Below, piece by piece: positions 1 through 14,265 of a DNA stretch of 64,000 nucleotides (positions are counted from its first letter, which is position 1; each line of letters begins with the position of its first letter). A program made the translations under genes and the position numbers. The notes below the pieces were generated by a model. It had not been told where the DNA came from, did not search any database, and saw only the letters and a list, made by a program, of their open reading frames with translations. Origin of the DNA: Cavia porcellus (lineage: Eukaryota; Chordata; Mammalia; Rodentia; Caviidae); contig NW_026947624.1 of the NCBI RefSeq assembly GCF_034190915.1, forward strand, positions 372,001 to 436,000. Reading direction: 5' to 3'.

Positions 1-67
1 ACTAGTGAATGTAATGTAACACACACCCATACAATGCGCACCACCCCGTGATGTTTTTCTCACTCCT
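1..67 (+). repeat. Reference monomer of the 67-bp satellite
   Basis: The first monomer serves as the numbering standard. Landmarks are ACTAGT (1-6, a SpeI palindrome), GTAATGTAAC (11-20), a CA/CCC tract (21-28), ATACAAT (29-35), TGCGCA (35-40, a palindrome), CCACCCCGTG (41-50), five T (54-58) and CACTCCT (61-67). Composition is A19 C21 G9 T18. The most frequent alternative states are C at 11, G or A at 65, G at 1 (CTGCTAG), G at 23 (CACGCACCC), G at 35 (AAGGCGC), G46 with A48 (CCGCATG) and A at 53 (GATGATTTT). The choice of start is arbitrary. Confidence 0.97.
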
Positions 68-75
68 ACTAGAGG
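60..75. other. Conserved small inverted repeat at the monomer boundary
   Basis: TCACT (60-64 of one monomer) pairs with AGTGA (4-8 of the next) around a six-base loop. In this first instance the following monomer has ACTAGAGG, which breaks the right arm; the perfect form is seen at 127-142 and in most later junctions. The loop carries much of the variation (CCTACT, GCTACT, ACTACT, CCTGCT, CCCACT) while the arms are mostly kept. Five base pairs is short, so a structural role is only an inference. Confidence 0.5.
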
Positions 76-1809
76 ATGTAATGTAACACACACCCATACA
101 ATGCGCACCACCCCGTGATGTTTTTCTCACTGCTACTAGTGAATCTAATGTAACACACACCCATACAATGCGCACCACCCCGTGATGTTTTTCTCACTGC
201 TACTAGTGAATGTAATGTAACACACACCCATACAATGCGCACCACCCCGTGATGTTTTTCTCACTGCTACTAGTGAATCTAATGTAACACACACCCATAC
301 AATGCGCACCACCCCGTGATGTTTTTCTCACTCCTACTAGTGAATCTGATGTAACACACACCCATACAATGCGCACCACCCCGTGATGATTTTCTCACTC
401 CTACTAGTGAATGTGATGTAACACACACCCATACAATGCACACCACCCCGTGATGTTTTTCTCACTCCTACTAGTGAATGTAATGTAACACACACCAAAA
501 CAATGCGCACCACCCCGTGATGTTTCTCTCACTCCTACTAGTGAAATTAATGTAACACACACCCATACAATGCACACCACCCCGTGATGTTTTTCTCACT
601 CCTACTAGAGGATGTAATGTAACACACACCCATACAATGCGCACCACCCCGTGATGTTTTTCTCACTGCTACTAGTGAATGTAATGTAACACACACCCAT
701 ACAATGCGCACCACCCCGTGATGTTTTTCTCACTCCTACTAGAGGATGTAATGTAACACACACCCATACAATGCGCACCACCCCGTGATGTTTTTCTCAC
801 TGCTACTAGTGAATGTAATGTAACACACACCCATACAATGCGCACCACCCCGTGATGTTTTTCTCACTGCTACTAGTGAATGTAATGTAACACGCACCCA
901 TACAATGCGCACCACCGCATGATGTTTTTCTCACTCCTACTAGTGAATCTAATGTAACACACACCCATACAATGCGCACCACCCCGTGATGCTTTTCTCA
1001 CTCCTACTAGTGAATGTAAAGTAACATACACCCATACAATGCGCACCACCCCGTGATGTTTCTCTCACTCCTACTAGTGAATCCAATGTAACACACACCC
1101 ATACAATGCGCACCACCCCGTGATGTTTTTCTCACTCCTACTAGTGAATGTAATGTAACACACACCCATACAATGCGCACCACCCCGTGATGTTTTTCTC
1201 ACTCCTACTAGAGGATGTAATGTAACACACACCCAAACAATGCGCACCACCCCGTGATGTTTTTCTCACTGCTACTAGTGAATGTAATGTAACACACACC
1301 CATACAATGCGCACCACCCCGTGATGTTTTTCTCACTCCTACTAGTGAATGTAATGTAACACGCACCCATACAATGCGCACCACCCCGTGATGTTTTTCT
1401 CAGTCCTAGTAGTGAATCTAATGTAACACACACCCATACAATGCGCACCACACCGTGATGTTTTTCTCACTCCTACTAGTGAATGTAATGTAACACGCAC
1501 CCATACAATGCGCACCACCCCGTGATGTTTTTCTCACTCCTACTAGTGAATGTAATGTAACACACAGCCATACAATGCGCACCACCGCATGATGTTTTTC
1601 TCACTCCTACTAGTGAATCTAATGTAACACACACCCATACAATGCGCACCACCCCGTGATGTTTTTCTCACTCCTACTAGTGAATGTAATGTAACACACA
1701 CCCATACAATGCGCACCACCCCGTGATGTTTTTCTCACTCCTACTAGTGAATGTAATGTAACACACACCCATACAATGCGCACCACCCCGTGATGTTTTT
1801 CTCACTCCT

Positions 1810-1874
1810 ACTAGTGAATGTAATGTAACACACACATACAATGCGCACCACCCCGTGATGTTTTTCTCACTCCT
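1810..1874. repeat. 65-bp monomer lacking CC in the CA/CCC tract
   Basis: The CCC of positions 26-28 is reduced, giving ACACACATACA. The same 65-bp monomer appears at about 7503 and 10717, at offsets of 5693 and 3214 bp, which match the offsets of surrounding markers. All three therefore descend from one deletion copied by segmental duplication. A different 65-bp monomer, short by CC in the C44-47 run, lies at 14869-14933. Confidence 0.92.
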
Positions 1875-4353
1875 ACTAGTGAATCAAATGTAACACACAC
1901 CCATACAATGCGCACCACCCCGTGATGTTTTTCTCACTACTAATAGTGAATCTAATGTAACACACACCCATACAATGCGCACCACCCCGTGATGTTTTTC
2001 TCACTCCTACTAGTGAATCTAATGTAACACACACCCATACAATGCGCACCACCCCGTGATGTTTTTCTCACTCCTACTAGTGAATGTAATGTAACACACA
2101 CCCATACAATGCGCACCACCCCGTGATGTTTTTCTCACTCCTACTAGTGAATGTAATGTAACACACACCCATACAATGCGCACCACCCCGTGATGTTTTT
2201 CTAACTCCTAATAGTGAATCAAATGTAACAAACACCCATACAATGCGCACCACCCCGTGATGTTTTTCTCACTACTACTAGTGAATCTAATGTAACACAC
2301 ACCCATACAATGCGCACCACCCCGTGATGTTTTTCTCACTCCTACTAGTGAATCTAATGTAACACACACCCATACAATGCGCACCACCCCGTGATGTTTT
2401 TCTCACTCCTACTAGTGAATGTAATGTAACACACACCCATACAATGCGCACCACCCCGTGATGTTTTTCTCACTCCTACTAGAGGATGTAATGTAACACA
2501 CACCCATACAATGCGCACCACCCCGTGATGTTTTTCTCACTGCTACTAGTGAATCTAATGTAACACACACCCATACAATGCGCACCACCCCGTGATGTTT
2601 TTCTCACTGCTACTAGTGAATGTAATGTAACACACACCCATACAATGCGCAACACACCGTGATGTTTTTCTCACTGCTACTAGTGAATCTAATGTAACAC
2701 ACACCCATACAATGCGCACCACCCCGTGATGTTTTTCTCACTCCTACTAGTGAATCTGATGTAACACACACCCATACAATGCGCACCACCCCGTGATGAT
2801 TTTCTCACTCCTACTAGTGAATGTGATGTAACACACACCCATACAATGCACACCACCCCGTGATGTTTTTCTCACTCCTACTAGTGAATGTAATGTAACA
2901 CACACCAAAACAATGCGCACCACCCCGTGATGTTTCTCTCACTCCTACTAGTGAAATTAATGTAACACACACCCATACAATGCACACCACCCCGTGATGT
3001 TTTTCTCACTCCTACTAGAGGATGTAATGTAACACACACCCATACAATGCGCACCACCCCGTGATGTTTTTCTCACTGCTACTAGTGAATGTAATGTAAC
3101 ACACACCCATACAATGCGCACCACCCCGTGATGTTTTTCTCACTCGTACTAGAGGATGTAATGTAACACACACCCATACAATGCGCACCACCCCATGATG
3201 TTTTTCTCACTCCTACTAGAGGATGTAATGTAACACACACCCATACAATGCGCACCACCCCGTGATGTTTTTCTCACTGCTACTAGTGAATGTAATGTAA
3301 CACGCACCCATACAATGCGCACCACCCCGTGATGTTTTTCTCACTGCTACTAGTGAATGTAATGTAACACACACCGATACAATGCGCACCACCCCGTGAT
3401 GTTTTTCTCACTGCTACTAGTGAATGTAATGTAACACGCACCCATACAATGCGCACCACCGCATGATGTTTTTCTCACTCCTACTAGTGAATCTAATGTA
3501 ACACACACCCATACAATGCGCACCACCCCGTGATGCTTTTCTCACTCCTACTAGTGAATGTAAAGTAACATACACCCATACAATGCGCACCACCCCGTGA
3601 TGTTTCTCTCACTCCTACTAGTGAATCCAATGTAACACACACCCATACAATGCGCACCACCCCGTGATGTTTTTCTCACTCCTACTAGTGAATGTAATGT
3701 AACACACACCCATACAATGCGCACCACCCCGTGATGTTTTTCTCACTCCTACTAGAGGATGTAATGTAACACACACCCAAACAATGCGCACCACCCCGTG
3801 ATGTTTTTCTCACTGCTACTAGTGAATGTAATGTAACACACACCCATACAATGCGCACCACCCCGTGATGTTTTTCTCACTCCTACTAGTGAATGTAATG
3901 TAACACGCACCCATACAATGCGCACCACCCCGTGATGTTTTTCTCAGTCCTAGTAGTGAATCTAATGTAACACACACCCATACAATGCGCACCACACCGT
4001 GATGTTTTTCTCACTCCTACTAGTGAATGTAATGTAACACGCACCCATACAATGCGCACCACCCCGTGATGTTTTTCTCACTCCTACTAGTGAATGTAAT
4101 GTAACACACAGCCATACAATGCGCACCACCGCATGATGTTTTTCTCACTCCTACTAGTGAATCTAATGTAACACACACCCATACAATGCGCACCACCCCG
4201 TGATGTTTTTCTCACTCCTACTAGTGAATGTAATGTAACACACACCCATACAATGCGCACCACCCCGTGATGTTTTTCTCACTCCTACTAGTGAATGTAA
4301 TGTAACACACACCCATACAATGCGCACCACCCCGTGATGTTTTTCTCACTCCT

Positions 4354-5961
4354 ACTAGTGAATGTAATGTAACACACACCCATACAATGCGCACCACCCC
4401 GTGATGTTTTTCTCACTCCTACTAGTGAATGTAATGTAACACGCACCCATACAATGCGCACCACCCCGTGATGTTTTTCTCACTCCTACTAGTGAATGTA
4501 ATGTAACACACAGCCATACAATTCGCACCACCGCATGATGTTTTTCTCACTCCTACTAGTGAATCTAATGTAACACACACCCATACAATGCGCACCACCC
4601 CGTGATGTTTTTCTCACTCCTACTAGTGAATGTATTGTACCACAAACCCATACAATGCGCACCACCCCGTGATGTTTTTCTCACTCCTACTAGTGAATGT
4701 AATGTAACACACACCCATACAATGCGCACCACCCCGTGATGTTTTTCTCACTCCTACTAGTGAATGTAATGTAACACACACCCATACAATGCGCACCACC
4801 GCATGATGTTTTTCTCACTCCTACTAGTGAATCTAATGTAACACACACCCATACAATGCGCACCACCGCATGATGTTTTTCTCACTCCTACTAGTGAATC
4901 TAATGTAACACACACCCATACAATGCGCACCACCCCGTGATGTATTTCTCACTCCTACTAGTGAATGTAATGTAACACACACCCATACAATGCGCACCAC
5001 CCCGTGATGTTTTTCTCACTCCTACTAGTGAATCTAATGTAACACACACCCATACAATGCGCACCACCCCGTGATGTTTTTCTCACTACTACTAGTGAAT
5101 CTAATGTAACACACACCCATACAAGGCGCACCACCCCGTGATATTTTTCTCACTCCTACTAGTGAATCTAATGTAACACACACCCATACAATGCGCACCA
5201 CCCCGTGATGTTTTTCTCACTCCTACTAGTGAATGTAATGTAACACACACCCATACAATGCGAACCACCCCGTGATGTTTTTCTCACTCCTACTAGTGAA
5301 TGTAATGTAACACACACCCATACAATGCGCACCACCCAGTGATGTTTTTCTCACTCCTACTAGAGGATGTAATGTAACACACACACATACAATGGGCACC
5401 ACCCCGTGATGATTTTCTCACTCCTACTAGTGAAAGTAATGTAACACACACCCATACAATGCGCACCACCCCGTGATGTTTTTCTCACTCCTACTAGTGA
5501 ATGTAATGTAACACACACCCATACAATGCGCACCACCCCGTTATGTTTTTCTCACTCCTACTAGTGAATCTAATGTAACACACACCCATACAATGCGCAC
5601 CACCCCGTGATGTTTTTCTAAATCCTACTAGTGAATGTAATGTAACACACACCCATACAATGCGCACCACCCCGTGATGTTTTTCTCACTCCTACTAGAG
5701 GATGTAATGTAACACACACCCATACAATGCGCACCACCCCGTGATGTTTTTCTCACTCCTACTAGAGGATGTAATGTAACACACACCCATACAATGGGCA
5801 CCACCCCGTGATGTTTTTCTCACTCCTACTAGTGAATGTAATGTAACACACACCCAAACAATGCGCACCACCCCGTGATGTTTTTCTCACTCCTACTAGT
5901 GAATGTAATGTAACACACACCCATACAATGCGCACCACCCCGTGATGTTTTTCTCACTCCT
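4354..5961. repeat. Mixed satellite stretch with a local 6-mer repeat
   Basis: Twenty-four monomers without a large pairwise duplication that I could trace. At its left edge a marker monomer with CACAGCCATACA and CCGCATG at about 4110 recurs at about 4512, an offset of 402 bp or six monomers. One monomer near 4635 has unusual changes (GTATTGTACCACAAACCC). Nothing other than the satellite is present. Confidence 0.8.
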
Positions 5962-8900
5962 ACTAGTGAATCTAATGTAACACACACCCATACAATGCGC
6001 ACCACCCCGTGATGTTTTTCTCACTCCTACTAGTGAATCTAATGTAACACACACCCATATAATGCGCCCCACCCCGTGATGTTTTTCTCACTCCTACTAG
6101 AGGATGTAATGTAACACACACCCATACAATGCACACCACCCCGTGATGTTTTTCTCACTCCTACTAGAGGATGTAATGTAACACACACCCATACAATGCG
6201 CACCACCCCGTGATGTTTTTCTCACTCCTACTAGAGGATGTAATGTAACACACACGCATACAATGCGCACCACCCCGTGATGTTTTTCTCACTCCTACTA
6301 GAGGATGTAATGTAACACACACCCATACAATGGGCACCACCCCGTGATGTTTTTCTCACTCCTACTAGTGAATGTAATGTAACACACACCCAAACAATGC
6401 GCACCACCCCGTGATGTTTTTCTCACTCCTACTAGTGAATGTAATGTAACACACAGCCATACAATGCGCACCACCCCGTGATGATTTTCTCACTCCTACT
6501 AGTGAAAGTAATGTAACACACACCCATACAATGCGCACCACCCCGTGATGTTTTTCTCACTCCTACTAGTGAATGTAATGTAACACACACCCATACAATG
6601 CGCACCACCCCGTGATGTTTTTCTCACTCCTACTAGAGGATGTAATGTAACACACACCCATACAATGCGCACCACCCCGTGATGTTTTTCTCACTGCTAC
6701 TAGTGAATGTAATGTAACACACACCCATACAATGCGCACCACCCCATGATGTTTTTCTCACTCCTACTAGAGGATGTAATGTAACACACACCCATACAAT
6801 GCGCACCACCCCGTGATGTTTTTCTCACTGCTACTAGTGAATGTAATGTAACACGCACCCATACAATGCGCACCACCCCGTGATGTTTTTCTCACTGCTA
6901 CTAGTGAATGTAATGTAACACGCACCCATACAATGCGCACCACCCCGTGATGTTTTTCTCACTCCTACTAGTGAATGTAATGTAACACGCACCCATACAA
7001 TGCGCACCACCCCGTGATGTTTTTCTCACTCCTACTAGTGAATGTAATGCAACACGCACCCATACAATGCGCACCACCCCGTGATGTTTTTCTCACTCCT
7101 ACCAGTGAATGTAATGTAACACACACCCATACAATGCGCACCACCCCGTGATGATTTTCTCACTCCTACTAGTGAAAGTAATGTAACACACACCCATACA
7201 ATGCGCACCACCCCGTGATGTTTTTCTCACTCCTACTAGTGAATGTAATGTAACACACACCCATACAATGCGCACCACCCCGTGATGTTTTTCTCACTCC
7301 TACTAGTGAATGTAATGTAACACACACCCATACAATGCGCACCACCGCATGATGTTTTTCTCAGTCCTACTAGTGAATCTAATGTAACACACACCCATAC
7401 AATGCGCACCACCCCGTGATGTTTTTCTCACTCCTACTAGTGAATGTAATGTAACACACACCCATACAATGCGCACCACCCCGTGATGTTTTTCTCACTC
7501 CTACTAGTGAATGTAATGTAACACACACATACAATGCGCACCACCCCGTGATGTTTTTCTCACTCCTACTAGTGAATCAAATGTAACACACACCCATACA
7601 ATGCGCACCACCCCGTGATGTTTTTCTCACTACTAATAGTGAATCTAATGTAACACACACCCATACAATGCGCACCACCCCGTGATGTTTTTCTCACTCC
7701 TACTAGTGAATCTAATGTAACACACACCCATACAATGCGCACCACCCCGTGATGTTTTTCTCACTCCTACTAGTGAATGTAATGTAACACACACCCATAC
7801 AATGCGCACCACCCCGTGATGTTTTTCTCACTCCTACTAGTGAATGTAATGTAACACACACCCATACAATGCGCACCACCCCGTGATGTTTTTCTAACTC
7901 CTAATAGTGAATCAAATGTAACAAACACCCATACAATGCGCACCACCCCGTGATGTTTTTCTCACTACTACTAGTGAATCTAATGTAACACACACCCATA
8001 CAATGCGCACCACCCCGTGATGTTTTTCTCACTCCTACTAGTGAATCTAATGTAACACACACCCATACAATGCGCACCACCCCGTGATGTTTTTCTCACT
8101 CCTACTAGTGAATGTAATGTAACACACACCCATACAATGCGCACCACCCCGTGATGTTTTTCTCACTCCTACTAGAGGATGTAATGTAACACACAACCAT
8201 ACAATGCGCACCACCCCGTGATGTTTTTCTCACTGCTACTAGTGAATCTAATGTAACACACACCCATACAATGCGCACCACCCCGTGATGTTTTTCTCAC
8301 TGCTACTAGTGAATGTAATGTAACACACACCCATACAATGCGCACCACCCCGTGATGTTTTTCTCACTGCTACTAGTGAATCTAATGTAACACACACCCA
8401 TACAATGCGCACCACCCCGTGATGTTTTTCTCACTCCTACTAGTGAATCTGATGTAACACACACCCATACAATGCGCACCACCCCGTGATGATTTTCTCA
8501 CTCCTACTAGTGAATGTGATGTAACACACACCCATACAATGCACACCACCCCGTGATGTTTTTCTCACTCCTACTAGTGAATGTAATGTAACACACACCA
8601 AAACAATGCGCACCACCCCGTGATGTTTCTCTCACTCCTACTAGTGAAATTAATGTAACACACACCCATACAATGCGCACCACCCCGTGATGTTTCTCTC
8701 ACTCCTACTAGTGAATCTAATGTAACACACACCCATACAATGCGCACCACCCCGTGATGTTTTTCTCACTCCTACTAGTGAATGTAATGTAACACACACC
8801 CATACAATGCGCACCACCCCGTGATGTTTTTCTCACTCCTACTAGAGGATGTAATGTAACACACACCCATACAATGCGCACCACCCCGTGATGTTTTTCT

Positions 8901-9175
8901 CACTGCTACTAGTGAATGTAATGTAACACACACCCATACAATGCGCACCACCCCGTGATGTTTTTCTCACTCCTACTAGTGAATGTAATGTAACACGCAC
9001 CCATACAATGCGCACCACCCCGTGATGTTTTTCTCACTCCTACTAGTGAATGTAATGTAACACACACCCATACAATGCCCACCACCGCATGATGTTTTTC
9101 TCACTCCTACTAGTGAATCTAATGTAACACACACCCATACAATGCGCACCACCCCGTGATGTTTTTCTCACTCCT
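5962..9175. repeat. 48-monomer higher-order unit, copy 1
   Basis: A 3214-bp block of 48 monomers (one of 65 bp) that is directly followed by its duplicate. Markers in order: ATATAATG (6057), ACACGCATACA (about 6256), several CACGCACCC monomers (6.85-7.06 kb), ACCAGTGAAT (7101), the 65-bp monomer (about 7503), AACAAACACCC (about 7920), GAAATTAATG (8646) and AATGCCCACC (about 9077). All recur 3214 bp later. The inner part, about 7.3-8.66 kb, also matches about 1.6-2.97 kb at an offset of 5693 bp. Confidence 0.93.
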
Positions 9176-12100
9176 ACTAGTGAATCTAATGTAACACACA
9201 CCCATACAATGCGCACCACCCCGTGATGTTTTTCTCACTCCTACTAGTGAATCTAATGTAACACACACCCATATAATGCGCACCACCCCGTGATGTTTTT
9301 CTCACTCCTACTAGAGGATGTAATGTAACACACACCCATACAATGCGCACCACCCCGTGATGTTTTTCTCACTCCTACTAGAGGATGTAATGTAACACAC
9401 ACCCATACAATGCGCACCACCCCGTGATGTTTTTCTCACTCCTACTAGAGGATGTAATGTAACACACACGCATACAATGCGCACCACCCCGTGATGTTTT
9501 TCTCACTCCTACTAGAGGATGTAATGTAACACACACCCATACAATGGGCACCACCCCGTGATGTTTTTCTCACTCCTACTAGTGAATGTAATGTAACACA
9601 CACCCAAACAATTCGCACCACCCCGTGATGTTTTTCTCACTCCTACTAGTGAATGTAATGTAACACACACCCATACACTGCGCACCACCCCGTGATGATT
9701 TTCTCACTCCTACTAGTGAAAGTAATGTAACACACACCCATACAATGCGCACCACCCCGTGATGTTTTTCTCACTCCTACTAGTGAATGTAATGTAACAC
9801 ACACCCATACAATGCGCACCACCCCGTGATGTTTTTCTCACTCCTACTAGAGGATGTAATGTAACACACACCCATACAATGCGCACCACCCCGTGATGTT
9901 TTTCTCACTGCTACTAGTGAATGTAATGTAACACACACCCATACAATGCGCACCACCCCATGATGTTTTTCTCACTCCTACTAGAGGATGTAATGTAACA
10001 CACACCCATACAATGCGCACCACCCCGTGATGTTTTTCTCACTGCTACTAGTGAATGTAATGTAACACGCACCCATACAATGCGCACCACCCCGTGATGT
10101 TTTTCTCACTGCTACTAGTGAATGTAATGTAACACGCACCCATACAATGCGCACCACCCCGTGATGTTTTTCTCACTCCTACTAGTGAATGTAATGTAAC
10201 ACGCACCCATACAATGCGCACCACCCCGTGATGTTTTTCCCACTCCTACTAGTGAATGTAATGCAACACGCACCCATACAATGCGCACCACCCCGTGATG
10301 TTTTTCTCACTCCTACCAGTGAATGTAATGTAACACACACCCATACAATGCGCACCACCCCGTGATGATTTTCTCACTCCTACTAGTGAAAGTAATGTAA
10401 CACACACCCATACAATGCGCACCACCCCGTGATGTTTTTCTCACTCCTACTAGTGAATGTAATGTAACACACACCCATACAATGCGCACCACCCCGTGAT
10501 GTTTTTCTCACTCCTACTAGTGAATGTAATGTAACACACACCCATACAATGCGCACCACCGCATGATGTTTTTCTCACTCCTACTAGTGAATCTAATGTA
10601 ACACACACCCATACAATGCGCACCACCCCGTGATGTTTTTCTCACTCCTACTAGTGAATGTAATGTAACACACACCCATACAATGCGCACCACCCCGTGA
10701 TGTTTTTCTCACTCCTACTAGTGAATGTAATGTAACACACACATACAATGCGCACCACCCCGTGATGTTTTTCTCACTCCTACTAGTGAATCAAATGTAA
10801 CACACACCCATACAATGCGCACCACCCCGTGATGTTTTTCTCACTACTAATAGTGAATCTAATGTAACACACACCCATACAATGCGCACCACCCCGTGAT
10901 GTTTTTCTCACTCCTACTAGTGAATCTAATGTAACACACACCCATACAATGCGCACCACCCCGTGATGTTTTTCTCACTCCTACTAGTGAATGTAATGTA
11001 ACACACACCCATACAATGCGCACCACCCCGTGATGTTTTTCTCACTCCTACTAGTGAATGTAATGTAACACACACCCATACAATGCGCACCACCCCGTGA
11101 TGTTTTTCTAACTCCTAATAGTGAATCAAATGTAACAAACACCCATACAATGCGCACCACCCCGTGATGTTTTTCTCACTACTACTAGTGAATCTAATGT
11201 AACACACACCCATACAATGCGCACCACCCCGTGATGTTTTTCTCACTCCTACTAGTGAATCTAATGTAACACACACCCATACAATGCGCACCACCCCGTG
11301 ATGTTTTTCTCACTCCTACTAGTGAATGCAATGTAACACACACCCATACAATGCGCACCACCCCGTGATGTTTTTCTCACTCCTACTAGAGGATGTAATG
11401 TAACACACACCCATACAATGCGCACCACCCCGTGATGTTTTTCTCACTGCTACTAGTGAATCTAATGTAACACACACCCATACAATGCGCACCACCCCGT
11501 GATGTTTTTCTCACTGCTACTAGTGAATGTAATGTAACACACACCCATACAATGCGCACCACCCCGTGATGTTTTTCTCACTGCTACTAGTGAATCTAAT
11601 GTAACACACACCCATACAATGCGCACCACCCCGTGATGTTTTTCTCACTCCTACTAGTGAATCTGATGTAACACACACCCATACAATGCGCACCACCCCG
11701 TGATGATTTTCTCACTCCTACTAGTGAATGTGATGTAACACACACCCATACAATGCACACCACCCCGTGATGTTTTTCTCACTCCTACTAGTGAATGTAA
11801 TGTAACACACACCAAAACAATGCGCACCACCCCGTGATGTTTCTCTCACTCCTACTAGTGAAATTAATGTAACACACACCCATACAATGCGCACCACCCC
11901 GTGATGTTTCTCTCACTCCTACTAGTGAATCTAATGTAACACACACCCATACAATGCGCACCACCCCGTGATGTTTTTCTCACTCCTACTAGTGAATGTA
12001 ATGTAACACACACCCATACAATGCGCACCACCCCGTGATGTTTTTCTCACTCCTACTAGAGGATGTAATGTAACACACACCCATACAATGCGCACCACCC

Positions 12101-12389
12101 CGTGATGTTTTTCTCACTGCTACTAGTGAATGTAATGTAACACACACCCATACAATGCGCACCACCCCGTGATGTTTTTCTCACTCCTACTAGTGAATGT
12201 AATGTAACACGCACCCATACAATGCGCACCACCCCGTGATGTTTTTCTCACTCCTACTAGTGAATGTAATGTAACACACACCCATACAATGCCCACCACC
12301 GCATGATGTTTTTCTCACTCCTACTAGTGAATCTAATGTAACACACACCCATACAATGCGCACCACCCCGTGATGTTTTTCTCACTCCT
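9176..12389. repeat. 48-monomer higher-order unit, copy 2
   Basis: Starts at the monomer directly after copy 1 and reproduces its markers at +3214 bp: ATATAATG 9271, ACACGCATACA about 9470, ACCAGTGAAT 10315, the 65-bp monomer about 10717, GAATCTGATG 11658, AATGCCCACC about 12291. Homology is lost at the first monomer past each copy (9176 has GAATCTAATG, 12390 has GAATGTAATG). A few private changes, such as TTTTTCCCACTCC near 10235 and GAATGCAATG near 11328, are newer than the duplication. Confidence 0.93.
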
Positions 12390-14265
12390 ACTAGTGAATG
12401 TAATGTAACACACACCCATACAATGCGCACCACCCCGTGATGTTTTTCTCACTCCTACTAGTGAATGTAATGTAACACACACCCATACAATGCGCACCAC
12501 CCCGTGATGTTTTTCTCACTCCTACTAGTGAATCAAATGTAACACACACCCATACAATGCGCACCACCCCGTGATGTTTTTCTCACTACTACTAGTGAAT
12601 CTAATGTAACACACACCCATACAATGCGCACCACCCCGTGATGTTTTTCTCACTCCTACTAGTGAATCTAATGTAACACACACCCATACAATGCGCACCA
12701 CCCCGTGATGTTTTTCTCACTCCTACTAGTGAATGTAATGTAACACACACCCATACAATGCGCACCACCCCGTGATGTTTTTCTCACTCCTACTAGTGAA
12801 CGTAATGTAACACACACCCATACAATGCGCACCACCCCGTGATGTTTTTCTAACTCCTAATAGTGAATCAAATGTAACACACATCCATACAATGCGCACC
12901 ACCCCGTGATGTTTTTCTCACTACCACTAGTGAATCTAATGTAACACACACCCATACAATGCGCACCACCCCGTGATGTTTTTCTCACTCCTACTAGTGA
13001 ATCTAATGTAACACACACCCATACAATGCGCACCACCCCGTGATGTTTTTCTCACTCCTACTAGTGAATGTAATGTAACACACACCCATACAATGCGCAC
13101 CACCCCGTGATGTTTTTCTCACTCCTACTAGAGGATGTAATGTAACACACACCCATACAATGCGCACCACCCCGTGATGTTTTTCTCACTGCTACTAGTG
13201 AATGTAATGTAACACACACCCATACAATGCGCACCACCCCGTGATGTTTTTCTCACTCCTACTAGTGAATGTAATGTAACACGCACCCATACAATGCGCA
13301 CCACCCCGTGATGTTTTTCTCACTCCTACTAGTGAATGTAATGTAACACACACCCATACAATGCCCACCACCGCATGATGTTTTTCTCACTCCTACTAGT
13401 GAATCTAATGTAACACACACCCATACAATGCGCAGCACCCCGTGATGTTTTTCTCACTCCTACTAGTGAATGTAATGTAACACACACCCATACAATGCGC
13501 ACCACCCCGTGATGTTTTTCTCACTCCTACTAGTGAATGTAATGTAACACACACCCATACAATGCGCACCACCCCGTGATGTTTTTCTCACTCCTACTAG
13601 TGAATCAAATGTAACACACACCCATACAATGCGCACCACCCCGTGATGTTTTTCTCACTACTACTAGTGAATCTAATGTAACACACACCCATACAATGCG
13701 CACCACCCCGTGATGTTTTTCTCACTCCTACTAGTGAATCTAATGTAACACACACCCATACAATGCGCACCACCCCGTGATGTTTTTCTCACTCCTACTA
13801 GTGAATGTAATGTAACACACACCCATACAATGCGCACCACCCCGTGATGTTTTTCTCACTCCTACTAGTGAACGTAATGTAACACACACCCATACAATGC
13901 GCACCACCCCGTGATGTTTTTCTAACTCCTAATAGTGAATCAAATGTAACACACATCCATACAATGCGCACCACCCCGTGATGTTTTTCTCACTACCACT
14001 AGTGAATCTAATGTAACACACACCCATACAATGCGCACCACCCCGTGATGTTTTTCTCACTCCTACTAGTGAATCTAATGTAACACACACCCATACAATG
14101 CGCACCACCCCGTGATGTTTTTCTCACTCCTACTAGTGAATGTAATGTAACACACACCCATACAATGCGCACCACCCCGTGATGTTTTTCTCACTCCTAC
14201 TAGAGGATGTAATGTAACACACACCCATACAATGCGCACCACCCCGTGATGTTTTTCTCACTGCT
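12122..14265. repeat. 16-monomer tandem duplication (1072 bp)
   Basis: Two adjacent 1072-bp copies meet at about 13194. Shared markers at exactly +1072 bp are AATGCCCACCACCGC (12291 and 13363), GAATCAAATG (12529 and 13601), GAACGTAATG (12801 and 13873), the ACATCCATAC monomer, and CTACCACTAG (12921 and 13993). Because flanking monomers on the left also match (from about 11921), the exact junction is ambiguous by about three monomers. Confidence 0.9.

Larger units (their letters stand above)
1..4353. repeat. 36-monomer tandem duplication (copies at 1 and 2411)
   Basis: Monomers 1-1809 recur from 2411 to 4353. The offset is 2410 bp (36 monomers including one of 65 bp) up to about 737, then 2544 bp because copy 2 gained two monomers around 3148-3415. 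Shared private variants prove it: ACTAGAGG second monomers (68 and 2478), GAATCTGATG (341 and 2751), GTAAAGTAACATAC (about 1015 and 3559) and CAGTCCTAGTAG (1401 and 3945). Homology ends where copy 1 carries the 65-bp monomer at 1810 and copy 2 does not. Boundaries are good to about one monomer. Confidence 0.88.

Noticed and set aside
1..6. ACTAGT and TGCGCA palindromes as functional sites
   Set aside because: Six-base palindromes occur often by chance; they are useful as restriction markers (SpeI ladder) but do not support a function.
54..58. Five-T run as a terminator or RNA polymerase III stop in each monomer
   Set aside because: No stem of useful strength precedes it, and no promoter boxes or RNA gene accompany it.
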